Below are positions 24,127 through 32,666 of a stretch of 64,000 nt of DNA, piece after piece. The stretch comes from a virus. The stretch is taken from the IMG/VR virus record IMGVR_UViG_3300043570_001980, positions 277,991 to 341,990 of that record, one strand, 5' to 3'. The translations under genes and the position numbers were made by a program. Below the pieces are notes generated by a model that did not search any database, was not told the DNA's origin, and was given only the letters and a program-made list of their open reading frames with translations. Within the stretch, counting starts at the first letter, position 1. The number at the start of each line of letters is the position of its first letter.

Positions 24127-25259
24127 AATACTGCCCGGATGTTTGGAAAAGTTTATACATAGAGAAAAAATCTAAAAATACAATCGGTGTGGGATTTTGT
24201 TGTCAAAATCAGGTTGTTTACATTCCGGCCAATATAGAAGAGCTTCGCTCAACTATAGAAAAAAAACAACACGATTTTAAAAACAATTCAGAACCGACGC
24301 AATGTAACAATTGCTGGAGAATTGAAAAAACTGGATCACCCAGTCGCAGGCATGCTTCGATTGATTGGTTTGATAATAATCAGATAGATAATAATACCGA
24401 CAACAAACTAATATCTCTAGATTGGAATAGTGAAAATGTTTGCAATCTTGCATGTATTTCCTGTGGCCCAAAGTATAGCAGTCGCTGGCGTCAAGAAATT
24501 TTAAATTATAGTTTTAACAACCTGTCGTCAGAAAAATATATTAACAATCTTAAAGATAATAAATTTTGGAAATCGTTAGATTTGCGCCATCTTAAAAGAT
24601 TATATTTTAACGGAGGCGAACCGTTGATGAATTCTGATCACAAAGAAATATTGTCTCATCTAAGAGAGATAGGACAGTTATCAGAACTTGAGCTTTCTTA
24701 TAATACCAACGGAACAATTATTCCCAACGACGAAGTATTAGATTATTGGAAAAATGTTGGACTACTGAGAATTTCTATTAGCATAGATGCAACTACTCAA
24801 GCTTTTGATTTTATACGTTGGCCCGCCAAATGGGAGCAAATTTTAACTTTTATTGAATTTATAAATCAGCAATCATTTAATATCATTATTGATATAACTT
24901 GCACAGTTGGCATCCACAATATTTTAGAAGTTGATAAATTAATTGCATGGCAAAAAACTAATTTATCAACCAATGCGCAAGGAGATCCAGTAGGTCTTAA
25001 TTTTCAAATGGCTGGCCCAATCAGCCACGGTGGAACTGTACTAAAATTAAATACTATCAGTAAAAATCTTGCCACATGCATATTACCGCAATTAATTGAA
25101 ATAAAAAAATACGGCATCTGGTCAGCCATTGAGAATAGCTTATTAAATGCCAACGGTAATGACTTGTGGGTTGAGTACTTAGATGAACTGTCTGCTCGAC
25201 GACATATTAACTGGAAAGATCAGTTACCAACATTGGCAGAATCATTGAGAATTTCTTAA
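24123..25259 (+). CDS. Twitch-type radical SAM protein (1)
   Basis: A 378-residue radical SAM protein. The cluster motif is CxxxCxxC in NVCNLACISCG, followed by RLYFNGGEPLM (the GGE SAM-binding motif), ELSYNTNGT and LRISISIDAT, which trace the partial TIM barrel. The N-terminal part has a separate CxxCW (CNNCWRI) typical of phage twitch-type relatives, and may hold or shape an auxiliary cluster. These proteins generate a 5'-deoxyadenosyl radical; the substrate is unknown, often a peptide. Coupled to the replicative helicase by ATGA and convergent with a second copy. Confidence 0.85.
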   Translation: MKYCPDVWKSLYIEKKSKNTIGVGFCCQNQVVYIPANIEELRSTIEKKQHDFKNNSEPTQCNNCWRIEKTGSPSRRHASIDWFDNNQIDNNTDNKLISLDWNSENVCNLACISCGPKYSSRWRQEILNYSFNNLSSEKYINNLKDNKFWKSLDLRHLKRLYFNGGEPLMNSDHKEILSHLREIGQLSELELSYNTNGTIIPNDEVLDYWKNVGLLRISISIDATTQAFDFIRWPAKWEQILTFIEFINQQSFNIIIDITCTVGIHNILEVDKLIAWQKTNLSTNAQGDPVGLNFQMAGPISHGGTVLKLNTISKNLATCILPQLIEIKKYGIWSAIENSLLNANGNDLWVEYLDELSARRHINWKDQLPTLAESLRIS

Positions 25260-25263
25260 ATTA

Positions 25264-26325
25264 TCAAAACAAATTAACAAGTTCTGGCAGATAGTCTTTG
25301 ATTAAGATATTCTTTGAAGAATCTTGTAATTTGATATTTTCCAACATTAAATTAAAATTTTGTTGGTCTTGGTCTGTGTGTACTGCCCCCACAAACATGT
25401 TATAGTCCATTGGTCTGAGCTTTTCTTTAAGCACTTGTTTGATGTCTGCGGACAAGGCTCTCGGTTGTAACCATTTTGGATTATAAATTGGATTTACAGA
25501 ATATACTATATTATTTTGGTCAAACCATTTTTTTGTTTGGTTATGGTACAGCACATTCAAGTTACTTAATGTGTAATTTGAACTAACATTTTTTGAAATT
25601 TCTTTAAAGAATTGAAGATTTTGGTTCAGCTGGTCCCATTTCAATGGAAATCTGAGATACTCGAACACAGGTCCGACTCCGTCGATACTGAGAGAAAAAT
25701 TAAGATTTTTAAATTTTGACAGTATTCTTTTTTGTTTATCTGACAGTACAACACTTCCGTTTGTTATCATACTTACAAATAGTTGATCGTTACCTGTATC
25801 AATTAAATGTTCTAATAATTCGAAGTTTTTCTTTTCGTACAGCGGTTCACCACCTAGCAAACTTAGCATTTTTAATTCTTTAAAATCTACATCTTGTTTG
25901 ATTTTTTCTATGTCAATGAATTTGTATTTTTTAATTGGTATAGTTGGGTCTGTCTGACGATCGAGTTGTGCCCAACTACTACTGGCTCCGGCGCCACAGC
26001 TTACACAGGTAGCATTACAGGTGTAACTGGTTGTTAATTTTAGTATGCGGGTAGGAGTAATACCGTGTGTGGCATCTTGTATGATTTTTGTTAAGTCTTT
26101 ATCCCAATAAAAATCTAAAGATTTGTTTTTAACCTGACGATCACTTTTTAAACCTTGATCTTCCAATGACCAGCATTTTTGACAAGCAGATGATCTTTGA
26201 CCAGATAATAAATCTTTTTTAATTTCTTCAAGATTGTGATTCTTGGGCAATAAACAACAGGGTGTTTTGTTATTGTTATAATCAATTTCTTTACTAAACC
26301 ACGGTAATACGCAAAATGTATCCAT
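25264..26325 (-). CDS. Twitch-type radical SAM protein (2)
   Basis: A 353-residue paralogue of the gene at 24123-25259 on the opposite strand. The start MDTFCVLPWFSKEID is typical of the family, CQKCW provides the N-terminal CxxC, the cluster motif is YTCNATCVSCG, and MLSLLGGEPLYEK carries the GGE motif; FVSMITNGS and FSLSIDGVG complete the barrel. The two genes are tail to tail with four bases between them. Need for a 4Fe-4S cluster links it to the phage iscU/iscA pair further on. Confidence 0.85.
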   Translation of the reverse strand: MDTFCVLPWFSKEIDYNNNKTPCCLLPKNHNLEEIKKDLLSGQRSSACQKCWSLEDQGLKSDRQVKNKSLDFYWDKDLTKIIQDATHGITPTRILKLTTSYTCNATCVSCGAGASSSWAQLDRQTDPTIPIKKYKFIDIEKIKQDVDFKELKMLSLLGGEPLYEKKNFELLEHLIDTGNDQLFVSMITNGSVVLSDKQKRILSKFKNLNFSLSIDGVGPVFEYLRFPLKWDQLNQNLQFFKEISKNVSSNYTLSNLNVLYHNQTKKWFDQNNIVYSVNPIYNPKWLQPRALSADIKQVLKEKLRPMDYNMFVGAVHTDQDQQNFNLMLENIKLQDSSKNILIKDYLPELVNLF

Positions 26326-26357
26326 ATTGTATTTACAGACAAACTATGTTATAATCA

Positions 26358-26365
26358 AATAAATA
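26358..26365 (+). promoter_or_regulatory. Late promoter box AATAAATA
   Basis: AATAAATA between the divergent radical SAM gene and the gene at 26389. A TATAAT (26350-26355) lies directly upstream but has no good -35 box. Either could serve. Confidence 0.45.
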
Positions 26366-26388
26366 ATATCAAAGGTCCTGAGCAAATT

Positions 26389-26649
26389 ATGCAAAAGAAA
26401 ACACGTAGCATTCTTGAAGAATTAGATGGTTTATACAATGATCGACATAAAGATCAGGATAAACGCTATATCATTGAAAGCCGAGCTGACCATGTTATAG
26501 CATCTGCTATAAGATTGATTGAACAAATCGAGTCATCATTTACGCCTGAGCAGTCAGAAAATCTAATTCGTAAACTGTTCAATGCTATGCGGGACAAAGA
26601 CCCAAGTAAATTTACTAGAACAGTGAGAAGAACAAATGCAGATTCATGA
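26389..26649 (+). CDS. Small helical phage protein
   Basis: An 86-residue, fully helical, charged protein (RSILEELDGLYNDRHKDQDK at the start, FTPEQSENLIRKLFNAM near the end). It resembles small conserved proteins of T4-like marine phages that sit ahead of virion-assembly genes, but no function is known to me. It overlaps the next gene by 14 bases, indicating translational coupling. Confidence 0.6.
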   Translation: MQKKTRSILEELDGLYNDRHKDQDKRYIIESRADHVIASAIRLIEQIESSFTPEQSENLIRKLFNAMRDKDPSKFTRTVRRTNADS

Positions 26650-27634
26650 GCTAACAAAACTTACCGAAGCAGGTGTTATGGATTATTTAAAAGCGGCTGT
26701 GAGCCGTGATCCTGCATTGGCAAACATGAGCTACGATCAAAAAATCAAAGCCATGCAAAACGACGAGTCAATGAAAAAGTTAGCACAAGTTGCCTCTCAA
26801 AATTGGATTAACAAAACTGTAAATCTGCAACGTGCTAATATGGGACAACCCATTAGTGATCAGGAATATACTGCTAACCTTACTGATTTTGTTAACAAAG
26901 TTATGCTAGGTGGTCAAATGAATCAACTTGACCCAACCAGCAAAGCCCGTGTAGATCAAGCCATTCAGTATGTTGCATCTAAGAAAAATACTCCCAAGGA
27001 GTTACCTGCGGCATTTCAGTCGTTGGCAGTTAGAACTAGTGCCGCACGTATGCAACAAAGACAACCCAAAGGTCAACGCGGCGGAAATAATCCTGCAAAG
27101 CCACCAGCAACAACACCAACAACAGCTACTACTCCAACAACAGCTACTACTCCAGCAACGCCACCGGCTACTACTCCAGCAACACCAACAACAGCTACTA
27201 CTCCGGCAACGCCTGCTCAACCAACACCTGCACAAATTAGACAACAAAAGCAAGCGTCCGCTGCCACCACTGCACAACAACAAATGGCGCCTAATCCAAC
27301 TACTACACCAGCACAAACACCTGCACAAATTAGACAACAAAAGCAAACCGCTGCCGCCGGTACCGCACAGCAACAAATGGCAAGCGGCACAACTCCAACG
27401 GCAACTCCTGCGTCTGCCCCGGCAGCACCAGTAAAACCAAATTCAAATGAGTTTGCAGAAAAGATTACCAAGATGTTTGATGAGTTTGCAGATGCTGATG
27501 GATCCACTGGCTCTCCAGCTGTGAGATCAGCCATACGAAATATGTGGATGCGCACAGGAGGTACTGACTTAAAAGAGAGTAGAGTCAAGAAAAAGAAAAA
27601 AACAACAGTGGTTGAATCTAAAGGTAAAAAATGA
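26636..27634 (+). CDS. Virion-associated-like protein with Pro/Thr/Ala/Gln linker
   Basis: A 332-residue protein in three parts: a helical N-terminal domain (about 1-140), a low-complexity stretch of Thr, Pro, Ala and Gln (about 150-265) with a repeated TPAQIRQQKQ unit, and a C-terminal helical part ending in a Lys-rich tail (KKKKKT). Such modular proteins with a flexible linker are common in phage heads and necks. It is coupled to both neighbours and the whole run (26.4-32.6 kb) looks structural. Specific role unknown. Confidence 0.55.
   Translation: MQIHELTKLTEAGVMDYLKAAVSRDPALANMSYDQKIKAMQNDESMKKLAQVASQNWINKTVNLQRANMGQPISDQEYTANLTDFVNKVMLGGQMNQLDPTSKARVDQAIQYVASKKNTPKELPAAFQSLAVRTSAARMQQRQPKGQRGGNNPAKPPATTPTTATTPTTATTPATPPATTPATPTTATTPATPAQPTPAQIRQQKQASAATTAQQQMAPNPTTTPAQTPAQIRQQKQTAAAGTAQQQMASGTTPTATPASAPAAPVKPNSNEFAEKITKMFDEFADADGSTGSPAVRSAIRNMWMRTGGTDLKESRVKKKKKTTVVESKGKK
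27224..27346 (+). repeat. Direct repeat of 30 bp inside the low-complexity linker
   Basis: An exact 30-base unit occurs at 27224-27253 and again at 27317-27346, both in frame and coding for TPAQIRQQKQ. It sits in a longer ACC/ACT/GCA/CCA-rich tract (27100-27350) built from Thr-Pro-Ala codons, a likely site of slippage or recombination. Confidence 0.85.
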
Positions 27635-29583
27635 TCAACAGGTTGCTAGAAGGCGGCAACGTGTTTAAAGATGCACAGGGTCAGCCATTAACACAGCGTA
27701 TTAGTCAAGGTGATGTTCCAGCAACCATTAAATGGTTAGAAGGAGTCACAGGTCTTGATCTAAGCGACGACAAAGATCCATCCACTGGATATCCGCGACG
27801 CTGGTTGGGCAGTACAGGAAAAAAACCCACATCCGGAGACCTGGACCTTGCAGTTGATAGCAACGAAATCAGTAAACCACAGTTAAAAGCAAATCTAGAC
27901 CAGTTCATTATTAAAATGAAACAAGACCCAAAAGAATGGGTAAAATTAAGCGGCGAAGCAGTACATTTTAAAACTCCTATTGCAGGAGACCCAACAAAAG
28001 GATTTGTGCAAACGGACTTTATGTTAATGCCCAATCTCAATTGGGGTACTTTTTGGTTAGGTGGAGGCGCCGGTTCAGAATACAAAGGCATGTATAGAAA
28101 TGTCTTGATGAGTAGCGTGGCCAAAGCATTGGGACTCAAGGCCAGTGCCAAAGGAATCATTAGTCGTGCCACAGAAAATGTGTTAACTCTGGATCCTGAT
28201 CAAGCGGCAAAAAGTTTACTTGGCCCCACAGCTACTGCCAAAGATCTAGCCACAGTTGAAAATATCTATGCCGCATTGTCTAAAGATCCTGACCGTGAAG
28301 CCAAGTTACAGGACTTTAGAGAATACCTAGCTAGGGACGGCCTTCAAGAGCCAGGGCAAGTGCAAGAAAGTGATGTAAGTTTTATTGCAAAACTTCGTGA
28401 CAGAATTGTTAATCAAGGCATGCAACCCTTGGTTGAAGCCGACACAACAATGCCTGCCAAGAAAGATCCAAGAATTCCGCACCCCGAAGATGCTTTCTTT
28501 ATGGGCAATAGCCAAGCCGCATCTCGAGCCATACAAGGCCTAGAAGCTGCCGCTAGCAATGACAAAAATATCACAATCAAATGGGACGGTAAACCTGCAT
28601 TGGTCTTTGGGCGCTTGCCCAATGGACGTCTGTCTATAATGGACAAGTACATGTTCGACGCTGGCTATGCCGCACAAAGCCCTGAAGATTGGATCAAATA
28701 CGATCAACAAAAGAAAAGTGGCAATTTAAGAACAGATTTATATCCTAAGTTAAAAGCTATTTGGCCAGGTCTAGATGCGGCTACTAAAGGTTCAGGATTT
28801 TACTGGGGCGATTTGTTGTGGGCAGGCCAGCTAACACCCACCAGCGGTGAATATCAGTTCAGACCCAATTTGGTTCAATATTCTATTCCAGCCAACAGCC
28901 CCGAAGGGCAAATTATCAATGGCAAGTCGGGAGGCATTGTTGTGCATCAACACTTTAACAAGCTGGGTGATAAAACAGCACAAGTATGGGACGGACAAGG
29001 ATTAGAGAATGTACCGGGTGGAGTGGCTATATTAACACCGACCCTGGGTACAAAATTCAAACTGTCTAAGCCCAATCTTTCGGCGGCCAAAAAAGCAGTA
29101 TCCGCATACGGCACAGCAGTAGACGAATTGTTGAACTCGCTTCCTGGCTCTGTCAGACAGAGAATTCAAACCTACTTCAATCAGCGCATCATTGGCGGCA
29201 CAACGCTGAGCCTACACAACTGGCTCAAAGTCAATACCAGCGGCAAACAATATGCTGAGTTAGTGGCTGGCAATCCGGATGTTCAAGGACAATACAATGC
29301 TAAAACTGACAACCTGCCAGGCAAATTGTTCACTTTAGATCGAGCAGGTAAAATTGTCCCTAGTCCTGCATACACAGGCCTACAACAAATTTGGGATGGC
29401 ATTTATAATGCCAAGCTTGGCATGGCACAACAGCTTGAACAACAAGTCAATGGATTAAAACAAACCACAGCTGGTAAAGCCGAAGGCGAAGGGTTTGTAG
29501 TCAACACCCCGCACGGACTGGTCAAGCTGGTAAACCGTGGAGTTTTTTCAGCTGGGAACGCCCAACAAAACAATCCCAGATAA
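27631..29583 (+). CDS. Two-module nucleotidyltransferase (pol-beta-type NTase plus ligase-type KxDG)
   Basis: A 650-residue protein. The N-terminal module has LGSTGKKPTSGDLDLAVD with Gly60-Ser61 and Asp70/Asp72, plus Asp129 in FVQTDFMLM: the three-Asp signature of the polymerase-beta nucleotidyltransferase fold. The C-terminal module has the covalent-nucleotidyl motif ITIKWDGKPALVFG (Lys317), a motif III-like FYWGDLLWAG, motif IV-like GEGFVV and motif V-like GLVKLVNRG, as in RNA and DNA ligases. Related proteins occur in T4-like cyanophages as a DUF family. Substrate unknown: nucleic-acid end repair or tagging are candidates. Confidence 0.75.
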   Translation: MINRLLEGGNVFKDAQGQPLTQRISQGDVPATIKWLEGVTGLDLSDDKDPSTGYPRRWLGSTGKKPTSGDLDLAVDSNEISKPQLKANLDQFIIKMKQDPKEWVKLSGEAVHFKTPIAGDPTKGFVQTDFMLMPNLNWGTFWLGGGAGSEYKGMYRNVLMSSVAKALGLKASAKGIISRATENVLTLDPDQAAKSLLGPTATAKDLATVENIYAALSKDPDREAKLQDFREYLARDGLQEPGQVQESDVSFIAKLRDRIVNQGMQPLVEADTTMPAKKDPRIPHPEDAFFMGNSQAASRAIQGLEAAASNDKNITIKWDGKPALVFGRLPNGRLSIMDKYMFDAGYAAQSPEDWIKYDQQKKSGNLRTDLYPKLKAIWPGLDAATKGSGFYWGDLLWAGQLTPTSGEYQFRPNLVQYSIPANSPEGQIINGKSGGIVVHQHFNKLGDKTAQVWDGQGLENVPGGVAILTPTLGTKFKLSKPNLSAAKKAVSAYGTAVDELLNSLPGSVRQRIQTYFNQRIIGGTTLSLHNWLKVNTSGKQYAELVAGNPDVQGQYNAKTDNLPGKLFTLDRAGKIVPSPAYTGLQQIWDGIYNAKLGMAQQLEQQVNGLKQTTAGKAEGEGFVVNTPHGLVKLVNRGVFSAGNAQQNNPR

Positions 29584-29602
29584 GCCATTTTTTCTGAATC
29601 GA

Positions 29603-29610
29603 CATAAATA
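29603..29610 (+). promoter_or_regulatory. Late promoter box CATAAATA
   Basis: CATAAATA 43 bases before the ATG at 29653, followed by AAGGAG as a strong ribosome site. Fits a highly expressed structural gene. Confidence 0.6.
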
Positions 29611-29652
29611 AAAGCAGGCCCAACAAGGCCACAAACATAAGGAGATTTTAAA

Positions 29653-30120
29653 ATGGCATATTTTCCACCATTCAACGGTACTGCGCAACCGGTATTTGCG
29701 TTAGACATCAACAACGGTTCACAAACTGGCACAATTTCAGCTGATGCACTAGTGCAGATGCAAGGTCCAAAACTAGACTTTTTCAAAGTTCTAGTTAAAG
29801 ACGGCTCAGCAAGTGCAATTGACCTACGTCCACAACTGGGTAACTACAGTGGCGGCGGCACAGTATTCAACCCAGGTGTTGTTGTTCAACTCAACCAGTC
29901 AATCCAGACTACAGCTACTATTGCTATCTACCAAGTAGAAGGCGACAACACAGGTCAAATCAGCTATGCTGTTTACCCAAGTGGCGCTTATACTGCCGCA
30001 GACTTGCAGACACAATTGCAAGCTCTTGGCAACGTTCAAATTACAGCATCAGACGGTACTGTAACTGGTGTTAGCGTTGCAGGTACACTTGTTACTAACC
30101 CAGGCTTCAAGTTGGCCTAA
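29653..30120 (+). CDS. Probable abundant virion protein
   Basis: A 155-residue beta-rich protein full of Gly, Thr, Val and Gln (GTISADALVQMQGPKLDFFK, GGTVFNPGVVVQLNQSI, IQITASD-like ending). Codon choice and a clear ribosome site, a late box ahead and a strong terminator behind show a stand-alone, highly expressed late gene, as for a head decoration or tail protein. No enzymatic motif. The exact role in the virion is not known. Confidence 0.6.
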   Translation: MAYFPPFNGTAQPVFALDINNGSQTGTISADALVQMQGPKLDFFKVLVKDGSASAIDLRPQLGNYSGGGTVFNPGVVVQLNQSIQTTATIAIYQVEGDNTGQISYAVYPSGAYTAADLQTQLQALGNVQITASDGTVTGVSVAGTLVTNPGFKLA

Positions 30121-30142
30121 TCAACACTCACCGTGTAAAACT

Positions 30143-30170
30143 ACCCTGGATTTATTCCAGGGTTTTTTTT
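30143..30170 (+). terminator. Rho-independent terminator
   Basis: An 8-bp stem (ACCCTGGA at 30143-30150 with TCCAGGGT at 30156-30163), 5-base loop and a run of T. Ends the single-gene late transcript upstream. Confidence 0.9.
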
Positions 30171-30186
30171 GGCCGTTAAATACCAT

Positions 30187-30612
30187 ATGATAAGATTGAG
30201 ATGTTATACGTATTTTGACATTACGCCAACTGGTATAAAAAGTCATTTTAAAGCCTCACAGATACCGTTAACAACAAAAACAGGTACAACTGTCAACAGT
30301 CAAAGCGACTGGCACCATGCTAGAAATCAACAGAGAAACTGGGAAACAGTTAATCAAATCATTAGTCTTAGAACCTCTCCTGTGGACATTACTGATCCTG
30401 TGACAGTGACAGAAGATGGCAAAAAAATCTGGGAATTTGAATTCACGGTCGAACAACCAACAGCCTTACAATTAGGCAACGACAGCGTTGGCGCCCTATA
30501 CTATGACTGTAATGGTGTTCCTATGCTGGTTAATCTAGAAGAAACAGATAGATTTGATGGTGTGTTAATCCCTAGAACAAACATTGTTTTTGAGTCTGCA
30601 CACAATAAATAA
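30187..30612 (+). CDS. Phage protein of unknown function, possibly structural
   Basis: A 141-residue protein with a beta-strand start (MIRLRCYTYFDITPTGIKSH), a helical middle with NQQRNWETVNQIISLRTSP, and more strands (WEFEFTVEQPTALQLGNDS). The ATG at 30187 is used; a TTG 18 bases upstream is in frame but lies at the terminator. GTTAAATA (30176-30183) just ahead resembles a late box. Position among structural genes suggests a virion part, not proven. Confidence 0.55.
   Translation: MIRLRCYTYFDITPTGIKSHFKASQIPLTTKTGTTVNSQSDWHHARNQQRNWETVNQIISLRTSPVDITDPVTVTEDGKKIWEFEFTVEQPTALQLGNDSVGALYYDCNGVPMLVNLEETDRFDGVLIPRTNIVFESAHNK
30604..30611 (+). promoter_or_regulatory. Late promoter box AATAAATA
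   Basis: AATAAATA at the end of the previous coding region, with GGGGAA as ribosome site and ATG at 30631, the same compact layout as at 11966. Confidence 0.5.
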
Positions 30613-30630
30613 CGTATTGGGGAAACAATC

Positions 30631-30891
30631 ATGGATACAACTGATATTGAAAAGAAAAGTTTAGAAGCGCACGTTGAACTGTGCGCAGAACGCTACAATG
30701 CATTGGAAACTCGCATAGACAGCATGATTGTTTGCATAGACGAAATTAAAAATGACATTAAAGAAATGCATGTCATGATTCAGACAATGGCAGAAAAACG
30801 AAACTCTCAGTTGATCAATTGGGGCTTAGGAATTATTGGAACACTAACTGCTACAGTGGCTTGGTTAGTGACACAGTATATACTTAAATGA
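30631..30891 (+). CDS. Small membrane-anchored coiled-coil protein, holin-like
   Basis: An 86-residue protein: a charged amphipathic coiled coil (residues 5-58, VELCAERYNALETRIDSMIV and on) followed by one C-terminal transmembrane helix (LGIIGTLTATVAWLVTQYI). Small proteins with this build are common near lysis or tail genes in phages and are often listed as holin-like or as haemolysin XhlA-like. The lysis role is a guess, as no endolysin is seen nearby. Overlaps the next gene by ATGA. Confidence 0.55.
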   Translation: MDTTDIEKKSLEAHVELCAERYNALETRIDSMIVCIDEIKNDIKEMHVMIQTMAEKRNSQLINWGLGIIGTLTATVAWLVTQYILK

Positions 30892-31415
30892 AAAAACAAA
30901 CAATAAAAAACGCACTGGTTCGTCTTGAGCAACTGGTTCAGCCTGAACTGGATTTGTTGAAAAACAATATGATTATTCCATTAGACGGAAGCAATCAATA
31001 CCAGGTGTTTGACAAATACTTTATCTTTAAAGAAAACAACGTATTTGTAGTTAAAATAAGAGATACTGTTTGTGGGGAGTTTTCAACCATGCGCTATGCT
31101 ATCAGTTGGTGCATCTCAGACAAATACAATCAGTATAACTTATCTAATACTATAAAAATGCTAGATGAAAAAATCACACATTTATCTAGGGACGTCAGTG
31201 TACGTGAATTACTGGCTCGAAGTTTTAAAGATCAAAATCATAGAGAAATTGCATATCTTAAAGTTCAAAACAAAAAGATGCACATAGTATCTATAAAAGA
31301 ACAGCTAGACAAATGTGTAAATCTGGCTAAATACTGGCAAATTAGAGGATTCAATAATGAAACTGCAAGAACTGGACGCACGTCAAATTTCAAAACAGAC
31401 CGAAAAGGTACTTGA
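30888..31415 (+). CDS. Phage protein of unknown function
   Basis: A 175-residue protein, mostly helical, with an N-terminal KNALVRLEQLVQPELDLLKN helix, a central beta hairpin (YQVFDKYFIFKENNVFVVKI) and a helical C-terminal half. It overlaps the next start by 59 bases, a long overlap that points to translational coupling. No family recognised. Confidence 0.6.
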   Translation: MKKQTIKNALVRLEQLVQPELDLLKNNMIIPLDGSNQYQVFDKYFIFKENNVFVVKIRDTVCGEFSTMRYAISWCISDKYNQYNLSNTIKMLDEKITHLSRDVSVRELLARSFKDQNHREIAYLKVQNKKMHIVSIKEQLDKCVNLAKYWQIRGFNNETARTGRTSNFKTDRKGT

Positions 31416-32250
31416 AAACCGTTTAGGTTATTCTGTACACTTTGACCGGTTGAACACTGGCCAAACACGCCAGATGCTCGCACAGGTTAGAAACCTAATC
31501 AAGGAGCATCAAAGCACTCCTGCTTTTCACAAGAGTGAAAGACAGCCCGCTTACCTAAAGCTGATCATGCTTGAGCAAGGACTTGCTAGTAAACTTTCAG
31601 AGCAAATTCCTCCAGCACCTGGCACAGCCGGGGCTGTCCCTGGTCAGCCAGCAGTTAATCCTGCACAGATGGGTATGCAAATTGCCAAGCAGAAAAAAGC
31701 TCTACAAGATCAACTGAAGGCAGCGCAGGAGCAAGTTCGTAATATTCAAAAGCAAATAAGCCAACCTAATCTAGGCATGGCAGAGACAACAAGAATTGCA
31801 AAACGTCGATTAAGAGAAAGCGAAATTCAACAAGCTCAGGTTGTTTTAGCCGCACAGGACATGGTTGACCAGATTCAGAAAATGCTTGAACAGATCTCTG
31901 AAATGCAGTTCAAAGACTTACCAGCATTAACTGACAGCATTCGTAATGACATGGGTGTTGATCAAGCCACCAAGTTCCAAGCTGATGCCACAGCCGCATT
32001 GAGCACATTACTAGGTGCTGTGCAAGCAGGCAAAACTCAACTCGAAGGCGCCCAAGCCGTATTAACTGGACAAGCACCTGTTGTTCCTGGCGAAGAAGAT
32101 TTAGCCGCTGACCCAGCTGCCGATCTTGATGCTAGTGCTGACCTAGATGGCGATGCCGCTGATCTTGACGCAGATGCCGCAGACTTAGATGTCGACGCTG
32201 CCGAAGATGATTTACCTCCAGCGTCGTCACTGGGTCGTGATCGTCGATAA
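31357..32250 (+). CDS. Coiled-coil virion or scaffold-like protein with acidic repeat tail
   Basis: A 297-residue protein. Residues 1-80 are a helical domain (RQMLAQVRNLIKEHQSTPAF), 105-220 a long coiled coil rich in Gln, Lys and Ala, and the last 50 residues repeat Asp-Ala-Asp-Leu units (ADLDGDAADLDADAADLD). Helical, acidic-tailed proteins of this build serve as scaffolds or core proteins in phage heads. Context of structural genes agrees. Function not proven. Confidence 0.55.
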   Translation: MKLQELDARQISKQTEKVLENRLGYSVHFDRLNTGQTRQMLAQVRNLIKEHQSTPAFHKSERQPAYLKLIMLEQGLASKLSEQIPPAPGTAGAVPGQPAVNPAQMGMQIAKQKKALQDQLKAAQEQVRNIQKQISQPNLGMAETTRIAKRRLRESEIQQAQVVLAAQDMVDQIQKMLEQISEMQFKDLPALTDSIRNDMGVDQATKFQADATAALSTLLGAVQAGKTQLEGAQAVLTGQAPVVPGEEDLAADPAADLDASADLDGDAADLDADAADLDVDAAEDDLPPASSLGRDRR

Positions 32251-32585
32251 TGCGACTAGACGAGATTGAACAAGGTGTTAATAATTCTGAACTTGAAGCG
32301 TTAACACAATTTTTAATTGGTCGTGCGGGTGACACCAACGCCCAAAAACAAATATCAGTTGATGCCTTTTTAAGATTAGCCCAAAGTATGGGAATTAGTC
32401 TTAGTAAGGATCAATTGATAACAGCAATACAACAACCTCCCCTTAGTAATCTAATAGATAATATTCAGGGCAACGACATCGTTTTTGCAGGAGCACAAGT
32501 CCCAGACTCTACTATGTCTGTAGACAAGGCTAGAGACACAGTTGACAAAATGGCCAAACGAGCTTTGAACAAAAAAGGTTTATAA
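32250..32585 (+). CDS. Small conserved-looking phage protein
   Basis: A 111-residue helical protein with MRLDEIEQGVNNSELEALTQ at the start and a C-terminal basic helix (VDKMAKRALNKKGL). It shares its first base with the last base of the preceding stop (TAATG). Proteins of this look follow the scaffold-like gene in T4-like marine phages. No function known. Confidence 0.6.
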   Translation: MRLDEIEQGVNNSELEALTQFLIGRAGDTNAQKQISVDAFLRLAQSMGISLSKDQLITAIQQPPLSNLIDNIQGNDIVFAGAQVPDSTMSVDKARDTVDKMAKRALNKKGL

Positions 32586-32643
32586 AAGACTTGACTTAAT
32601 CAGTTAAATCCTGTAAACTAATAACAGTTCTTAGGCGTTATAT

Positions 32644-32649
32644 TATAAT
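32644..32649 (+). promoter_or_regulatory. Possible sigma-70 -10 box before periplasmic protein gene
   Basis: TATAAT at 32644-32649 ahead of GGAGAAATG. There is no good -35 at 17 bases, but TTGACT (32591-32596) lies further upstream with a weak TAAACT at 32614. One of the two probably drives the 32667 gene. Confidence 0.4.
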
Positions 32650-32666
32650 ACTTTTGGAGAAATGTT

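Noticed and set aside
26970-27434. Long Gln/Leu/His-rich open frame on the plus strand and Cys/Ser-rich frames on the minus strand
   Set aside because: They are other-frame readings of the Thr-Pro-Ala repeat tract in the 26636 gene; composition is an artefact of the repeat.
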